From Isoetes taiwanensis (Eukaryota > Streptophyta > Lycopodiopsida > Isoetales > Isoetaceae), in the NCBI GenBank assembly GCA_021234155.1, contig JAJEKV010000129.1, positions 411,579 to 475,578 on the forward strand: a stretch of 64,000 nucleotides of DNA, read 5' to 3'. A model generated the notes under the pieces. It ran no database searches, had not been told where the DNA came from, and saw nothing but the letters and a program-made list of their open reading frames with translations. This document shows positions 1-11,440 of the stretch, piece by piece. The position numbers and the translations under genes are program-made. Numbering within the stretch: the first letter of the stretch is position 1; each line of letters opens with the position of its first letter.

Positions 1-1237
1 GTTGTGAGAAATGCAATATTTTATTCGTTTACACGGCATGAAAGCTAAGGATGATTCAAGATCAACTTTCAACATGGCTTCAACAGCAGATATCACTTTT
101 AATGTATACTTTTTTATTCTCAAATGGCAATATAGTTTGTGGTCTTGGATATAAAGATTAAGAAATGATTACTGTACTTCTTCTCAAAGTATTTAATGGA
201 ATTAAATTTTTGATACTTTGTAACAGTTAAGGCTTAGGTTAGTGGGCTTTGTTCTAACCTAAAGCATGCCAATTGTATCTGAAAATGGTCTTTGCATGAA
301 GTCCATTGGATGGTAAAAAAGTCTGTGCATTAATAGCGGACTTAAAGGTTTTCTCTTCACCCAGGTTCTCTAGTTTTACTAGAGACCTTAATCATGGTTA
401 CTATTGTATTTCGGGTGTAAACATTGAGTTACTAATGGCATTGACATAATCGTATTGATACTCATTGGATATTTATAGGAATTGGCATCTTTGAAAATGA
501 TGATTGATACAAGTAATCGATATAATTGAACCTTACAACTCAAGCACTATGATTGGAGGCCGGCCGGCCCAGCTCTGGCTATTCATACTATCATGACATA
601 TATCAAGAATGAGGAAAAGCATCTCAATGCATGCGATTATAAGACACCTGCTCTAATTGCGGTATGACATGTGCACATTCTTGTTCTAAATGATAAGGAC
701 ATTAAGCAACTATTGAGGTATACCCGGCTTATCAATGAGTTGAGAAACATATTACATGTGAAGATGGTCGATTAGGTATCCTCACCATATAACGGTTTCT
801 ACTTATTTGAGATCGGAAATATTTTGTCAAGAAAACTATCATATGAAATAAATTGCCGTTGGGCTTATGAAAAATCTATGAATTGCCATTGGGCTTATGA
901 AAAATCTATGCTTATGAAAAATCTATGAATTGCCATTGGGCTTATGAAAAATCTATGAATTGCCAATGTATTGCATACTATATCGACAAGCTTTGAAGCG
1001 ATTATAATCAGTTGTTGCTAAGACAATGGCATTCTGGTGTTGTGCTTTTCCTAATGAAGCAATTCCTGGAGTTCTCTACAACTTCAATGACATGGTAAGA
1101 TTTTTTACAAAGTAATTGAGTAAACAACTATAGGAAGGGTGGGGCCTTGTGGTACAACAAGGTCCTACTCTCTCTTGTTGTTACCAAAGAATAATGATCA
1201 CACAAGGCCCCCCTCGACCCTGGTGGGAGGCGGGCTT
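1..1237 (+). pseudogene. 3' part of a PLE-like retroelement (family C), RT C-terminus remnant
   Basis: Non-LTR retroelement remnant, entering from the left edge and ending at a G-rich box plus T-tract near 1237. Bases 1-360 are nearly the same as 2122-2480 and resemble 7175-7520, so this is one of several copies. At 1056-1094 one frame reads E-A-I-P-G-V-L-Y-N-F-N-D-M. It matches E-Q-Y-P-G-L-L-Y-N-L-G-D-M near the C-terminus of the better preserved RT at 51433-51471 (8 of 13 identical). In both elements this motif lies about 180-240 bp before the 3' tail. Upstream frames are broken by many stops, so the RT itself is not readable here. Placement in the PLE-like family rests on this motif and on the shared tail. 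Confidence 0.55.
851..966. repeat. 30-bp minisatellite, about four units
   Basis: Direct repeats of a unit that starts AATTGCCATTGGGC and continues TTATGAAAAATCTATG. There are three full or nearly full copies, one partial copy and a trailing start. The array lies inside the decayed RT region of the family-C element and is probably a local slippage expansion. Confidence 0.85.
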
Positions 1238-1243
1238 TTTATT
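1138..1243 (+). other. Structured 3' tail and T-tract junction of family C
   Basis: Two nested perfect helices. The outer one is GGGGCCTTGTG (1141-1151) with CACAAGGCCCC (1201-1211). The inner one is ACAACAAG (1154-1161) with CTTGTTGT (1174-1181). They are followed by the box GGTGGGAGGCGGG and CTTTTTATTA. The same architecture (hairpin with a TCCTACTCT-like loop, then GGTTGGAGGYAGG, then a T-tract plus ATTA) ends the elements at 10301, 13046 and 51673. It is probably the RT recognition or 3' end signal. The next element copy begins directly after the T-tract. Confidence 0.6.
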
Positions 1244-2466
1244 AAAGGATAATAATCAAATTCTAGAAGTGCAGGGTATGCTACATATTGAAGCAATGGA
1301 ATTTGTACACATGCTGTGACTACCAACTATGGAAATACGGCAAAATATTGAAGGCAAGGTATTTTGTTAACATGCACAATCTATCTTGTTTGACAAACTT
1401 TACGGTTTTGCCTATCTTGATTAAATGTAGCATGCCTTTGATTAAAAAATGTAGCATGCACTGATTAAAAAATACTTTATTCTTTGGACCATATATATGG
1501 TCGTGGGTTTTTTTAGGCTGGTGACGAACTTATGGTTCTGAAGTATGGATCTACTTAAAAGATTATAGATATGTTTAATGCAGCTGAAAATTAGAGAACT
1601 ATTTGCAGCTTATGCAAAAACATAGAAATCTCAGGAGAAGTAACTCTCAGAAATGACTTTAAACTTCTTGTGCATTTTGGCTTGGAGTAACATGGCCTTC
1701 ATATCTTTTAAGAAACCCTCAGAATGCTTGGCGGAAGGTGATAGTATGTTCTAGAATCTTAGAATGCATTGTGATGATAAAATGCATGTGAGAAATTACC
1801 GCAAGAACGAGAGAATTGAGATGCACCATTTGGCGTCTGATTAGCTAACGTGGTGGGTTTGCATATTAATTTAAGGCTGCTTTTAACTATGATATATGGT
1901 TGGCGACATAATATGGGAACCGGACATCGATAATTTAATAATCCTATGTTTGCATGTCTCCACAATTGTTTTGCCCATTTCGGGGACTTTTTACAAAGTG
2001 AAGGGTGATAAACCTAAGAAGTTCTGACTTACACTGTTAATAGCTTAGGCCTTTACCCATTCTTTGGCTAAGCGTCCTCCGGTTTCTACGGGTAACCGAA
2101 CTTCTTGCTCTTTGTTTTGCGGTTGTGAGAAATGCAATATTTTATTCGTTTACACGGCATGAAAGCTAAGGATGATTCAAGATCAACTTTCAACATGGCT
2201 TCAACAGCAGATATCACTTTTAATGTATACTTTTTTATTCTCAAATGGCAATATAGTTTGTGGTCTTGGATATAAAGATCAAGAAATGATTACTGTACTT
2301 CTTCTCAAAGTATTTAATGGAATTAATTTTTTGATACTTTGTAAACAGATTAAGGCTTAGGTTAGTGGGCACTTTGTTCTAACCTAAGACATGCTAATTG
2401 TATCTGAAATGGTCTTTGCATGAAGTCCATTGGATGGTAAAAGTTTGTGTAAACGGACTTAAAGGT
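1239..2466 (+). mobile_element. 5' part of a second family-C element copy
   Basis: Starts right after the T-tract junction and stops at another T-tract (2466-2477), just after TTTAAAGG. It is homologous along its length to 5339-7515; for example, 1318-1375 matches 5493-5560. It contains the conserved RNA motif at 1998-2107. No exon-1 reading frame can be supported, because the expected region (1250-1950) has stops in every frame. Bases 2122-2466 repeat 1-350. This is a truncated, non-coding copy. Confidence 0.55.
1998..2107 (+). other. Conserved paired RNA motif, copy C1
   Basis: Begins GTGAAGGGTGATAAACC. The outer helix AAGAAGTTC (2016-2024) pairs perfectly with GAACTTCTT (2098-2106). The interior carries the shared blocks CTTAGGC, TTACCCAT and TTTGGCTAA. 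The element occurs at the same place in other families with a different but still pairing helix (see 4445, 8583, 41301 and 57460). Confidence 0.65.
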
Positions 2467-3169
2467 TTTTTTTTTTTATTGATATTGCATGTTGCTCCTT
2501 TCAATTAGTGCCCATTCTTTAGTCCCTTCTGTCTAATATAGTCTATCTTGTTCTTAACTGTTTTCCTAATATGATGTACCCCTCTAATATGACCAATGTT
2601 TTTGCTCCATATCTCTGCTCCGGTCCCGGTTCGGCAAAAACTAAGGGCATTTGTGAAGGATTGAGATAGAATTTAGCATCCTCGAGACCCCGCCTCCCCG
2701 AGCCCGATAAAAACAAGGTGATGTTGCACAGTAAGTTGCCCGTGGGGACTTGAATGGACATAGCATTCTACAAGGGTTGCCCGTGTTTTTTCTACAAGGG
2801 TGGTTCTAACATTTTTTCTAAACTCTAATGGCCTATTTTCGTGGATCCCCTTCTGTTTTTTATCATTTTTAACTCCCTTTTTTCGTGTTCTTCTTTTATC
2901 TATTTTCCCTTCTTGTAAAAAAAGTTCTTTAGGGCTAGATTATCTCTTTCTCTCACGTCTCTATTGCGGATAGCGATGGCGGGCGATGTCTTTCTAACGG
3001 TTTCATCACTGCTGGCCCATTTTCGATGCAAGTAGCCCTTTTATTTCCGGATTTTCCAGCTGAGAAAATGTCGAAGTTCTCTTTTTAAACCTGTCTCAGT
3101 ATTTTCCTTTGTGGTTTCTGCTGTTTCGACCTCTGCTTGCTTGCATACTGGCTATGATTTGAAGAGTGT

Positions 3170-3517
3170 ATGGGGAGACGGAAAGGTGGTCTCAATAAAG
3201 CGACCTTGATCAAGATGGAGCAGGAGAAGTTGAAAGCTGATAAAAGAAAGAAAATCTTTGAATACCACAGACCTGCAAAGATTCATGGTTCTGCAAAGAA
3301 CCCCATCATTCTTGAAGGAGTTGCTAGCTCGGCTCAAATTGCAGCAGAATTTCCCTTGTCTGTGGCCTGTACTCCTGAAGTTTTGATTCCAGTTGATCCC
3401 ATTGCTCCAGTCTCTCCTATTGTTCCAATTGGTGCTGTTCCTACTATTGATCTCTCTTCTCAAGTGGTCCCTGGTGTTCCTGCCTCTGATGCTCTCCAGG
3501 ACATCTCTTCAAATAAG
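3170..3517 (+). CDS. Exon 1 of PLE-like element family D (basic N-terminal protein)
   Basis: Open frame of 116 codons from an ATG to a GT donor (AATAAG|GTTCAG), ending in phase 0. The protein begins MGRRKGGLNKAT, then K/E-rich sequence with DKRKKIFEYHRPA, then a long Pro/Val/Ile/Ala-rich low-complexity stretch (residues about 60-110). The family-A exon 1 at 40058-40399 is 114 codons, begins MGRKKGDLNMAT, has PKRKKIFEFRRAA at the same place, and also stops in phase 0 at a donor. The conservation of start, basic block, length and phase across otherwise divergent elements supports real coding. The basic N-terminus could be a nuclear-localisation or RNA-binding segment (inference). It is not a domain I recognise. 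The frame reads through the donor to a stop at 3638. Confidence 0.7.
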
Positions 3518-4444
3518 GTTCAGATTTATATTGGTTTTGTGCTTTCATTTATAAAGGTTTTAACCACGGGTTCTCTTAGCTCTTCCCAATTTCTTGATAT
3601 GCTTTGCCTCTTCCTTCAGTCCTTTTGTTTGTGCTTTTAAGGTCACTAACATCTTGTGTTATTGTTCATGTCCTCTTTGCCCTTTGCTCATTCTGTTATA
3701 TTCTGTCTTCTTTCATTAACCATATGATTTCCATTAGATTATTTTCGTTAAAATTCCTCATAATATTCGATTTTTTCAGTATGATCTGCTCCATGATCTT
3801 TATTTTGATCTCTTATCCATACCTCTGTCTTATTCCTGCATTACACCATTAATATCCATGTCCTTCCTTCTGTTTGGTTTTAGTTATCTTTGTTGCTCAT
3901 ATCTACTTCTTGTTATTTGTCTATTATTCCTATTCTTTCCACAATATAATGTCTAATTGTATCTTTTTCTTCCTCCTGTAAATTTGCTCATACAATGCAG
4001 CTTCAACAATTTACTTTGACCTGCGTACTACATTATCTTATATGCTAGCATAATTTTTTCTCTTAAATTCATTCCTCTATTGTTCATAGTTCTCCATATG
4101 TTTCCTTTTAAACTTTAACCCTTTTCTCCTGAATGTTTTATACATTTCAGTCTTTGTAATTTAAACTAGGATAATTTGCTTTCAAGTTATTTCTGGATTT
4201 TATTTATGCTTTGCTGACCCTCTGTATCATAATATTAATGTTCTTTGCTCTTCTCGTTCTATTCTATGTTTCTAGGATTTTCCTCCTATAACTTAGCTCC
4301 TGCTATGAAACTTCTATTGTCTATTTTAACCTGCTGATGTGATCCAGCCGTTCTAATTTAGGCTCACCTTCTAATTCTAACTTTATGCCCCTGTTATATC
4401 TTTTTAATGCTTATCATATTTACATATTAGCATAGTTGTTTATG

Positions 4445-4556
4445 GTGAAGGGCGAGTAGCCGGATAAGTTCTTTGTTTACCTGCTACCGAATACATGACA
4501 ACCATGTCTAATGCTTGTTTGTGTATTGTTTGGTGCAGGTAACCGAGCTTATCCTT
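4445..4556 (+). other. Conserved paired RNA motif, copy D
   Basis: GTGAAGGGCGAG leader. Outer helix GGATAAG (4462-4468) with CTTATCC (4548-4554). Inner helix TTACCTGC (4477-4484) with GCAGGTAA (4535-4542). Both are perfect. It lies in the presumed intron about 930 bp after exon 1; in family A the distance is about 900 bp. Confidence 0.7.
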
Positions 4557-5311
4557 CCATATGATGCTGTGTGATGCTGTGGTTTACAACATATTAACTC
4601 GGTTTTCTTAAAAGATATTTTGGTGACATCTACGAGCTTTTATTCTGCTATAGCTTAACATCAACTCTTGTTTATGAATGAATATTCTTCATATTCTGTT
4701 TTGATATTTTGGTGACATCTACAAGCTTTTATTCTGCTGTAGCTTAACATGAACATATGTTTATGAATGAAAATTCTACATATTCTGTTTTGTTGTCATA
4801 ATACTATGTTTTGGTTCATATTATTCTCTGTTTTCTTTATTTGATAATATAATGGTTAGCAGACTTAGTGTTGTAAGTCTTTTTTCTCCTGAACTTGTTT
4901 TATCCTATCTGGGGAGTTAAGTTTACATGTCTGCACAAGTTTCTAGGTGTTTTTTGCAAAATAGGCTTAACCATCAAATGTTTTTCGGATAAATCTTATG
5001 AAGTCTTAATAAGTTTTTCCTTTTTCTCAGATCATGGTCTTTTTATTCAATATTTCTAAGTTAAACTTTTCCATAAGGCCACATTTTCTATATCTTCTCA
5101 TTTATATTTTGTTAGTGGACTGTTTTATGTTAAACTATGATGTAACATTTCTTTGATGGTTGCAACCTGATCAGTATAGAGATAAAGGTTTTTTAGTTTG
5201 TCTCAAATCAAGGCTTGGTCTAGGCTTACACCTAGTCTAGTCCAGGACTGCATGTGTATGGTCTTTGAGTTCCAAAAAGTTGGTCTCTAAGGCTTAGGAC
5301 TGTCTTGCCCT

Positions 5312-7510
5312 TTCTTTTTTTTTTTTTTTTTTTTTTTATTATTGTCCAAAGATGCAAAAGTTAATGAAGCTGGAATAAGTACATGTTCAATGGATTTTGA
5401 TGTGTAGACATCCTTCATTTTAAAGTTCCCTTCATTTTAAAGTTTAGAAAATGGTAAGATAACATTGTTCAACTAATGTGAGCTATACAGGCATGCGCTT
5501 TGACCACTAACTATGGAAGCATGGGCATATGTTGAAGGCAAATTACTTGTTGACATGGACAAAATGGTAAGGATGAACATTGCTCAACTTCTTTAGTGTG
5601 AGTAAATGACTAGAGTAACTTTATGGGGTGCCCATAAACTCTAGAAACGTAAATGCTATTTGGAGAGTTTGCTTTGAAAAAGAACTTAGGTGGGAAAAAT
5701 TATATTTTATGCAAAGGGCCTTTTTCAAGATTATCATATTGACCTTTATGTACTTTGTTTTATAAAGTTGAAGGCATGTTTGCCACTTGTCCACCTAGCA
5801 AGTTTGGCTTGCATGCACAATTTTTATGATGTTTGTGGTTTATAGAGCTACGAATACCATGCCATGCTTTTTAAGGGATGAATATTATCCTCACGGTTAA
5901 TGGAAAGTAATATCAGCATGCCCTTCTAATTCTATTATTTGCCCTAACATCTGTGGCATTAAATTTTCGTGGCCCTAGTTTGCCTAACATGTTTTGTTTT
6001 TGCAATTTTTGCTCTGAAGCATAGCGCGGGCCGATCCGTAATTTGATATGATGCTACACTATCCAATTTGATTCTAACGGGAGTTCCGATTGCCTAAGGC
6101 TTAAGAGCACATCCGAAGCGCCAAAGGCATGCAAGACCAGACTATCTATGAGCCAAGCGGACTATGTGGCCGATTATGTGAAGATACTTTTGATGTTGCA
6201 TTAATTACATGGCTTCAACTTTCTTCCGGATGCGTAGGCAAGGGCTAGTATTCGCCAGAATTTTGGCTATGGCGTAAAGAAGACCTTAAGCCCGCAAACA
6301 TCTCTTAAGCAATTTTGGTAATTCTATGGCCTTTGGAACAATCCGGTATGATGGTTCTGAAAGTTATGTGGATCAATCTAATGTCAAAAATGTGGCGCAT
6401 TAAAAGTGGAATCTTCCCCAAATTAAAGCATTGTGGAGTTTTCCCTCAAGTTCGAAAGCACAACAAAGTTACATTTCTGTTTATAATAATTTTGGATTCT
6501 ATGCATTGAAATTGTATTTGAATCATTTTATTTTTACATGGAACAAATGACCCGTCTTAATAGCTAATGTAGCGAGATCCATTTGGCATGAAGTTTAGCT
6601 CTTATAAGCATAATTTGGATGTCTTCTATGTAATAAATAACCAGTGGTATAGTTGTACATCTAAAGCATAATTTTGAGATAGGCGACTCTGTAAGATAGC
6701 ATTATGCACATTCAAGATGCGTGTCTTATGATTATACTTTATGCATTCTTCTTTATTCAAGCTAGATGTATAAATGCTCTAAAAATCTAAAACAAGTCTT
6801 GTATCTTTGATGTAGGCAAGTATTGTTTATCTCTGTGTGCCTCAATAAGCGGGCAATAGGTTAAGCTCCTATATTTGCTTAGTGATACTACCAGATTCAA
6901 GCGCATATTAATTTAAAGGTCGCTTTCTAACCTGCGTGATATATGGTTGGCGGATAATATAGGGGAATTAGACATCTTTGATAATTTAATAATCCTATGT
7001 CCGCGATGTCTCCACAATTGTTTTGCCCATTTCGGGGGACTTTACAAAGTGAAGGGTGGTAAACCCAAGAGTTCCGCCTGACTTACTAGTAGCTTAGGCT
7101 TTTACCCATTCTTTGGCTAATTGCCCTCCTGGTTCTCATCGAGGTAAACCGAACTTCTTGCTCTTTGTTTTGAAGTTGTGAGAAATACAATATTTTATTT
7201 GTCTACATGACATGGAAGCTAAGGACTATTCAAGATCAACTTTCAACATGGCTTCAACATCGCCGGATATCACTTTGAGCGTATACTTTTTTATTCTCAA
7301 ATGGCAATGGGTTTGTGTCTTGGGTATAAAGACCAAAAATGATTAGTGTACTTCTTTTCATCGTATTTAATGGAATTAAATTTTTGATATTTTGTAACCC
7401 ATTAAGGCTTAGGTTAGTTGACATCGGTCTAACCTAAAAGTACGCCAATTGTATCGAAAATGGTCTTTGCATGAAGTCCATTGAATGATAAAAGTCTGTG
7501 TAAACGGATT

Positions 7511-7515
<5 letters not shown>
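5312..7515 (+). mobile_element. Third family-C element copy, 5' part
   Basis: Starts with a 26-nt T-tract plus ATTATTG and ends at TTTAAAGG followed by another T-tract (7517-7543). Its 3' half (6900-7515) matches 1860-2466 closely, with many small indels. No exon could be read. The longest open stretch (6315-6509) has no homologue in the sister copies and is probably chance. It contains the RNA motif at 7049-7160. Confidence 0.55.
7049..7160 (+). other. Conserved paired RNA motif, copy C2
   Basis: GTGAAGGGTGGTAAACCC leader. The outer helix CAAGAGTTC (7066-7074) pairs with GAACTTCTTG (7151-7160) with one bulge. It is a sister of the motif at 1998-2107, and the helix is slightly damaged. Confidence 0.55.
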
Positions 7516-7543
<28 letters not shown>

Positions 7544-7728
7544 AGGGTAAGAATTTTTATTGATATATAAATGGTACATAAGCCCTTATTCACCCATTTA
7601 GTGAAAGTGAGAAAAGATACACAACCGAAATTTCTGCTGATGTATTTTTGGAGCTCTCTCAACCTCTTCCTTGCTCATTAGTACTATGGGGCCACCACTT
7701 TTCCAGAAAGTACTATAGCAATGGCCAC
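7516..7728 (-). mobile_element. LINE-like 3' end with poly(A) tail (minus strand)
   Basis: On the minus strand it ends ATATATCAATAAAAATTC, then TTACCCT, then a run of A (plus-strand T-tract 7517-7543). This layout is usual for the 3' end of plant L1-type retroposons. It is about 190 bp long with no coding sequence. It was inserted in, or next to, the T-tract that ends the family-C copy. Confidence 0.4.
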
Positions 7729-8164
7729 AGCAATCACATTAGCTCACTAGGAATATTGGTTAAAATAGTCTTATTAGAACATTGAGTTATTTTGGTAGAG
7801 GTTTGAGCCTTTGTATTTCATATTCTAAAACCTTAGGCAATGCCGTATAAAGATTCGATATTCTCTTAAAACCTTAGGCGAACTCGTATTTTATATTTCA
7901 AAATCATAGGCGCCTCCAATCATAAATGACCAAAAGCAAAACGAGAGCTATCTAGAGGCCCCAACATATATTCTGGGCCGTAGGATCGATGGATCCAATG
8001 ATTGTGGTAGTCCAGGATGCACCTCGTTTAGAATATATAGCACAATAAAAGGGGTTCCAGGGGGATTTGATATGGATGTAAAAATAACAATTCCTGAAAC
8101 CATAGACCATATATCCCTAAAATAATTGAATGCGTTGTTATTAAAAAAAAAAAAAAAAAAAAAA
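7729..8164 (+). mobile_element. tRNA-derived SINE (copy S1)
   Basis: Pol III A box TTAGCTCACTAGG (7739-7751) and B box GGTTTGAGCC (7800-7809), a body ending GTTGTTATT, and a poly(A) tail (8143-8164). It belongs to one family with the copies at 15812-16166, 38765-38984 and 38985-39403. The copy at 38985-39403 has a better B box (GGTTCGAGTCC). The tail runs directly into the A-tract of the minus-strand array. Confidence 0.75.
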
Positions 8165-8582
8165 CCTTTAAACCTGTCAACGACAGACTTTAATCCATTA
8201 TGAACCTTTGCAAGGAAACAAAACGGATTCAATATGCAGCCTAAGTACTAAATTGGTGACATTTAGTACAAAGCCAAGATCTGGTTATACATAAAATACA
8301 AGTCAATAATCTTTTCCATTATAAAGAAGTATAACATAATGCTGTCATGACATGCTTTTAGAAAAACATTTTCATATGATCAAACCTCAAAAAACAAGTC
8401 TGAACCAAAACAGATTTAAACGTTTTCAAATAATAGAAATGAGAGAGTTTATAAGAACCCTCAGTCTTCAAGTCTTCATCGTAAAGATACTTGTACTTCA
8501 TGTAGCATTTAAGTCTAATTACCCGGAATTAGACCACATCTTCGTCAATCATCCATTTCTTTAAAGAAAACGTAGCAGGGAG

Positions 8583-8706
8583 TAAAAGATCCTGTTACCT
8601 GCAGTAGAACCAAAGGACGGTTAGCCAAATGCATGGGTAAGAGCCTAAGCTACTAGCAGGCGTCATAAGATCTTTTAAGTTTATCACCCCTCACCCTGCT
8701 TGTAAT
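8583..8706 (-). other. Conserved paired RNA motif, copy B1
   Basis: In plus coordinates, TAAAAGATC (8583-8591) pairs with GATCTTTTA (8669-8677), and CCTGC (8598-8602) with GCAGG (8656-8660). On the minus strand it starts GTGAGGGGTGATAAAC and contains CTTAGGCTCTTACCCATG and TTTGGCTAA. That is the same interior as copy C1, but the helix has a different sequence. Confidence 0.7.
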
Positions 8707-9780
8707 CTAACAAACAAGAACAAGGTATATTAAAATAGTTCAGCTCTATATCCTTAGGTTAGTGGCACATTTCTGCCACACTAATTTTTCAAGGAAACTA
8801 TAGAACTCAGCTTATAGAGAATAGAACAAATTTCTAAAGCCATTTCCTTATCACTGGCTATTTCGTGCATGCTGTTTTAAATGCATACATCCTGACATGT
8901 TAAAGCCAAGAGTGGCATATCAGTATACGCATGGATATGTAGGTTCAGGCTTACCATCCATAACCCTAATTAAGAAGAAAACTGACTTAAACAAGCATGT
9001 CAGTGCATCTATTCAACACACTTCACCTATTAAACTCAAATTACGGTCAGCTTCTGCATAATATTGCTCAACATGTATGTCAATGCATGATCAATCTTTC
9101 TACCCATTATACTTCACCTATTAAACTCGAATTACGAGGTGACTTCGAATAATAATGCCATAATATCTTACATTTGATTCATTTCTAGAGCAATAAATAA
9201 TTCATAAGTTTATCATGAGACCTTATACTTTAAATATATCTAGAAGTCATAAGCTGTGTAGGATAACTCGATTAGCACAAGCCCACTGGTATCACTTGTG
9301 CACCAGCAATATACACCATAGGTATTTATGCTTTTAAGATTCAAAATAATTATATCCACTACATGTAATAGCAAATAGGCTGAGCAGACTAATGGATGCA
9401 TGCCTATGCATGTTCAGACTGATTGGCTCAGTTTATTTCTAAAGCACATTCCAGATCTGGACCTGTCTTAAGTGCAACAAGGCACCAACCAGCATAAAAC
9501 GCAAGCTATTTTTAAGTTATCATGTCAAAATTACAAGCTATATTGGTTCAATACCAATCTGTCAACGCAAATCTGTCAACAAGATCTGTAAAATAAGTCT
9601 ATTATTTAGATGTGCAGCCTAATTTTGGCCAATACTATTTCCCAAAGGCTACGTTAAGATGAAATTAGATAAGCAAACTAAGCCAGGAAGTTAGACAAGC
9701 ACCCTTCAACTTGAGAGCATTCTTACACATTGAATTTAAGCTTGCAATCATCAATAGAAGCAGAAATTATCAGATCAAAC

Positions 9781-10103
9781 CTGAGTAGTGCGCTCCAGGT
9801 CACAAGATTTGTCATCAATGCCTACATGCCCAATTTCGGAGCTTGTAAGTCCTTGCTTAAAGCATACTGTTATGCCATTTTCTTCTTCATAGCCATCTAT
9901 GTTATTCGTTCATGCATCTTTGCCGCATCACGGAGATTGCTGGACCCATCGATTTTGGCCTTGTCTTGCTTTTTCTTGTAGCCTGAAGTTTGCTTCAGGT
10001 GCTGCACTGTCATCTCAATGGAAATTGCTTCCACCTGGTTATCATGAAGAATTGCCCGGCGGCATACAGATCTGGGCGGCTTACCTTGCCTAAAGCCGGT
10101 TCC
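9781..10103 (-). pseudogene. Family-B exon 1 remnant, unit 1
   Basis: On the minus strand this reads through a Lys/Gln-rich segment (GYKKKQDKAKIDG) and, after one frameshift near 9905, through NGITVCFKQGLTSSEIGH to a splice donor (ACTACTCAG|GTTTGATC). That junction lines up with the family-A donor (AACTTTCAG|GTTCTATC at 40399) and has the same phase 0. The MGRKKG-like start is not preserved. The same sequence recurs at 12526 and 15271. Confidence 0.45.
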
Positions 10104-10300
10104 ACTAGCTCTTCTTAATAGAAAGACCTAAAAGCCAGTAGTATGGTCCAATGGCGTAAGGCAAAAGTAAGTGTACAAGCTAGCAAATTCTAATGGTTGT
10201 ATAAGCAAAACTTATATATCGTCACACACCTCCACAACTTAGTTCCTTAGATCCCATCCATTATTAACATTAGGAATAATCTTTCCATCATACTTATAAT

Positions 10301-10411
10301 AAAAAAAACCTGCCTCCAACCGTAGGTCAGGGTGGGCCACAGTAATAAGTTAGCAACAAGGAGAGTAGGACCTTGTTGCCAAAGCCCTACCCTACCTATA
10401 TTGCCTAACCT
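10301..10411 (-). other. Structured 3' tail of family-B unit 2
   Basis: Hairpin CAACAAGG (10354-10361) with CCTTGTTG (10371-10378). On the minus strand the loop is TCCTACTCT, followed by GACCTACGGTTGGAGGCAGG and T8. It joins directly to the start of unit 1. Confidence 0.6.
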
Positions 10412-10631
10412 CATTGCAAATGCATATTTTTCTTTAAAAGAGCCTGATGGCAAACAAGTAGATGGGTACTCACGTAGATTCTTTAAAATACCATCTTTCT
10501 TATTAAGGGGTAACAAAATACACCCCTTCATAGGATATAGCTTGGGCGAGTGCCAAACGATTAATTTGACCACTAAATACAGCTTTAGCTTTCATGTAGA
10601 ATAAACTCATAAAGAATGATTGTTCTGTTAC

Positions 10632-10779
10632 CTCTATTTTTGAATGTATTTTCCTTCTTTCTGTTTGTTGGTTCTTTGAAAGTGATAACAGACTGAATAT
10701 CCTTGCCTTTGATGCAGGATAGACTGTTTAACACAGCTGTCAATATTGCATGCCTCTGAGAGCAATCAACTTCATAGTC
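10632..10779 (-). CDS. Family-B exon 2, unit 2
   Basis: Minus-strand exon with a good acceptor (TGATTTTTTAG|GACTATG) and donor (AATAGAG|GTAACAG), 148 nt, open throughout in phase 0. It encodes DYEVDCSQRHAILTAVLNSL followed by SCIKGKDIQSVITFKEP. The second part aligns with ACIRSKEIHEYIVFKET of family-A exon 2 (41960-42016). The homology, the splice signals and the phase match with the exon-1 donor all agree. This short exon is all that remains of the long family-A exon 2. The unit then jumps to the 3' tail, so it cannot make an RT and would depend on family A or C for mobility (inference). Confidence 0.6.
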
Positions 10780-11316
10780 CTAAAAAATCATAGTCAATAA
10801 AAGTTAGATCCAGAAATGGGCAAATGCCACTCACCACATTTTAATAACCAGATCAAGGAAATTGGTATAACCAATAAACTGAGATTACGACAAAAAAACC
10901 TTTAAACCTGTCAACGACAGACTTTAATCCATTATGAACCTTTGCAAGGAAACAAAACGGATTCAATATGCAGCCTAAGTACTAAATTGGTGACATTTAG
11001 TACAAAGCCAAGATCTGGTTATACATAAAATACAAGTCAATAATCTTTTCCATTATAAAGAAGTATAACATAATACTGTCATGACATGCTTTTAGAAAAA
11101 CATTTTCATATGATCAAACCTCAAAAAACAAGTCTGAACCAAAACAGATTTAAACGTTTTCAAATAATAGAAATGAGAGAGTTTATAAGAACCCTCAGTC
11201 TTCAAGTCTTCATCGTAAAGATACTTGTACTTCATGTAGCATTTAAGTCTAATTACCCGGAATTAGACCACATCTTCGTCAATCATCCATTTCTTTAAAG
11301 AAAACGTAGCAGGGAG

Positions 11317-11440
11317 TAAAAGATCCTGTTACCTGCAGTAGAACCAAAGGACGGTTAGCCAAATGCATGGGTAAGAGCCTAAGCTACTAGCAGGCGTCAT
11401 AAGATCTTTTAAGTTTATCACCCCTCACCCTGCTTGTAAT
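11317..11440 (-). other. Conserved paired RNA motif, copy B2
   Basis: Identical in both helices to copy B1. Plus-strand arms at 11317-11325 and 11403-11411. Lies between exon 1 (12526) and exon 2 (10779) of unit 2, as expected for an intronic or leader RNA element. Confidence 0.7.

Larger units (their letters stand above)
2467..5311 (+). mobile_element. PLE-like element family D, 5' half
   Basis: Lies between two T-tracts (2466-2477 and 5312-5337). It begins ATTGATATTG after the T-tract, like the ATTAATATA start of family A. It carries a coding first exon (3170-3517), a long AT-rich presumed intron with the RNA motif at 4445-4556, and nothing recognisable as exon 2 before the next T-tract. 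The copy is therefore truncated in its intron. A direct repeat of about 80 bp at 4613-4690 and 4703-4780 (around GATATTTTGGTGACATCTAC) lies just after the motif. Confidence 0.6.

Noticed and set aside
3604-3852. 82-codon hydrophobic ORF after exon 1
   Set aside because: It lies in T-rich intron sequence; the Leu/Ile/Phe/Ser bias comes from base composition.
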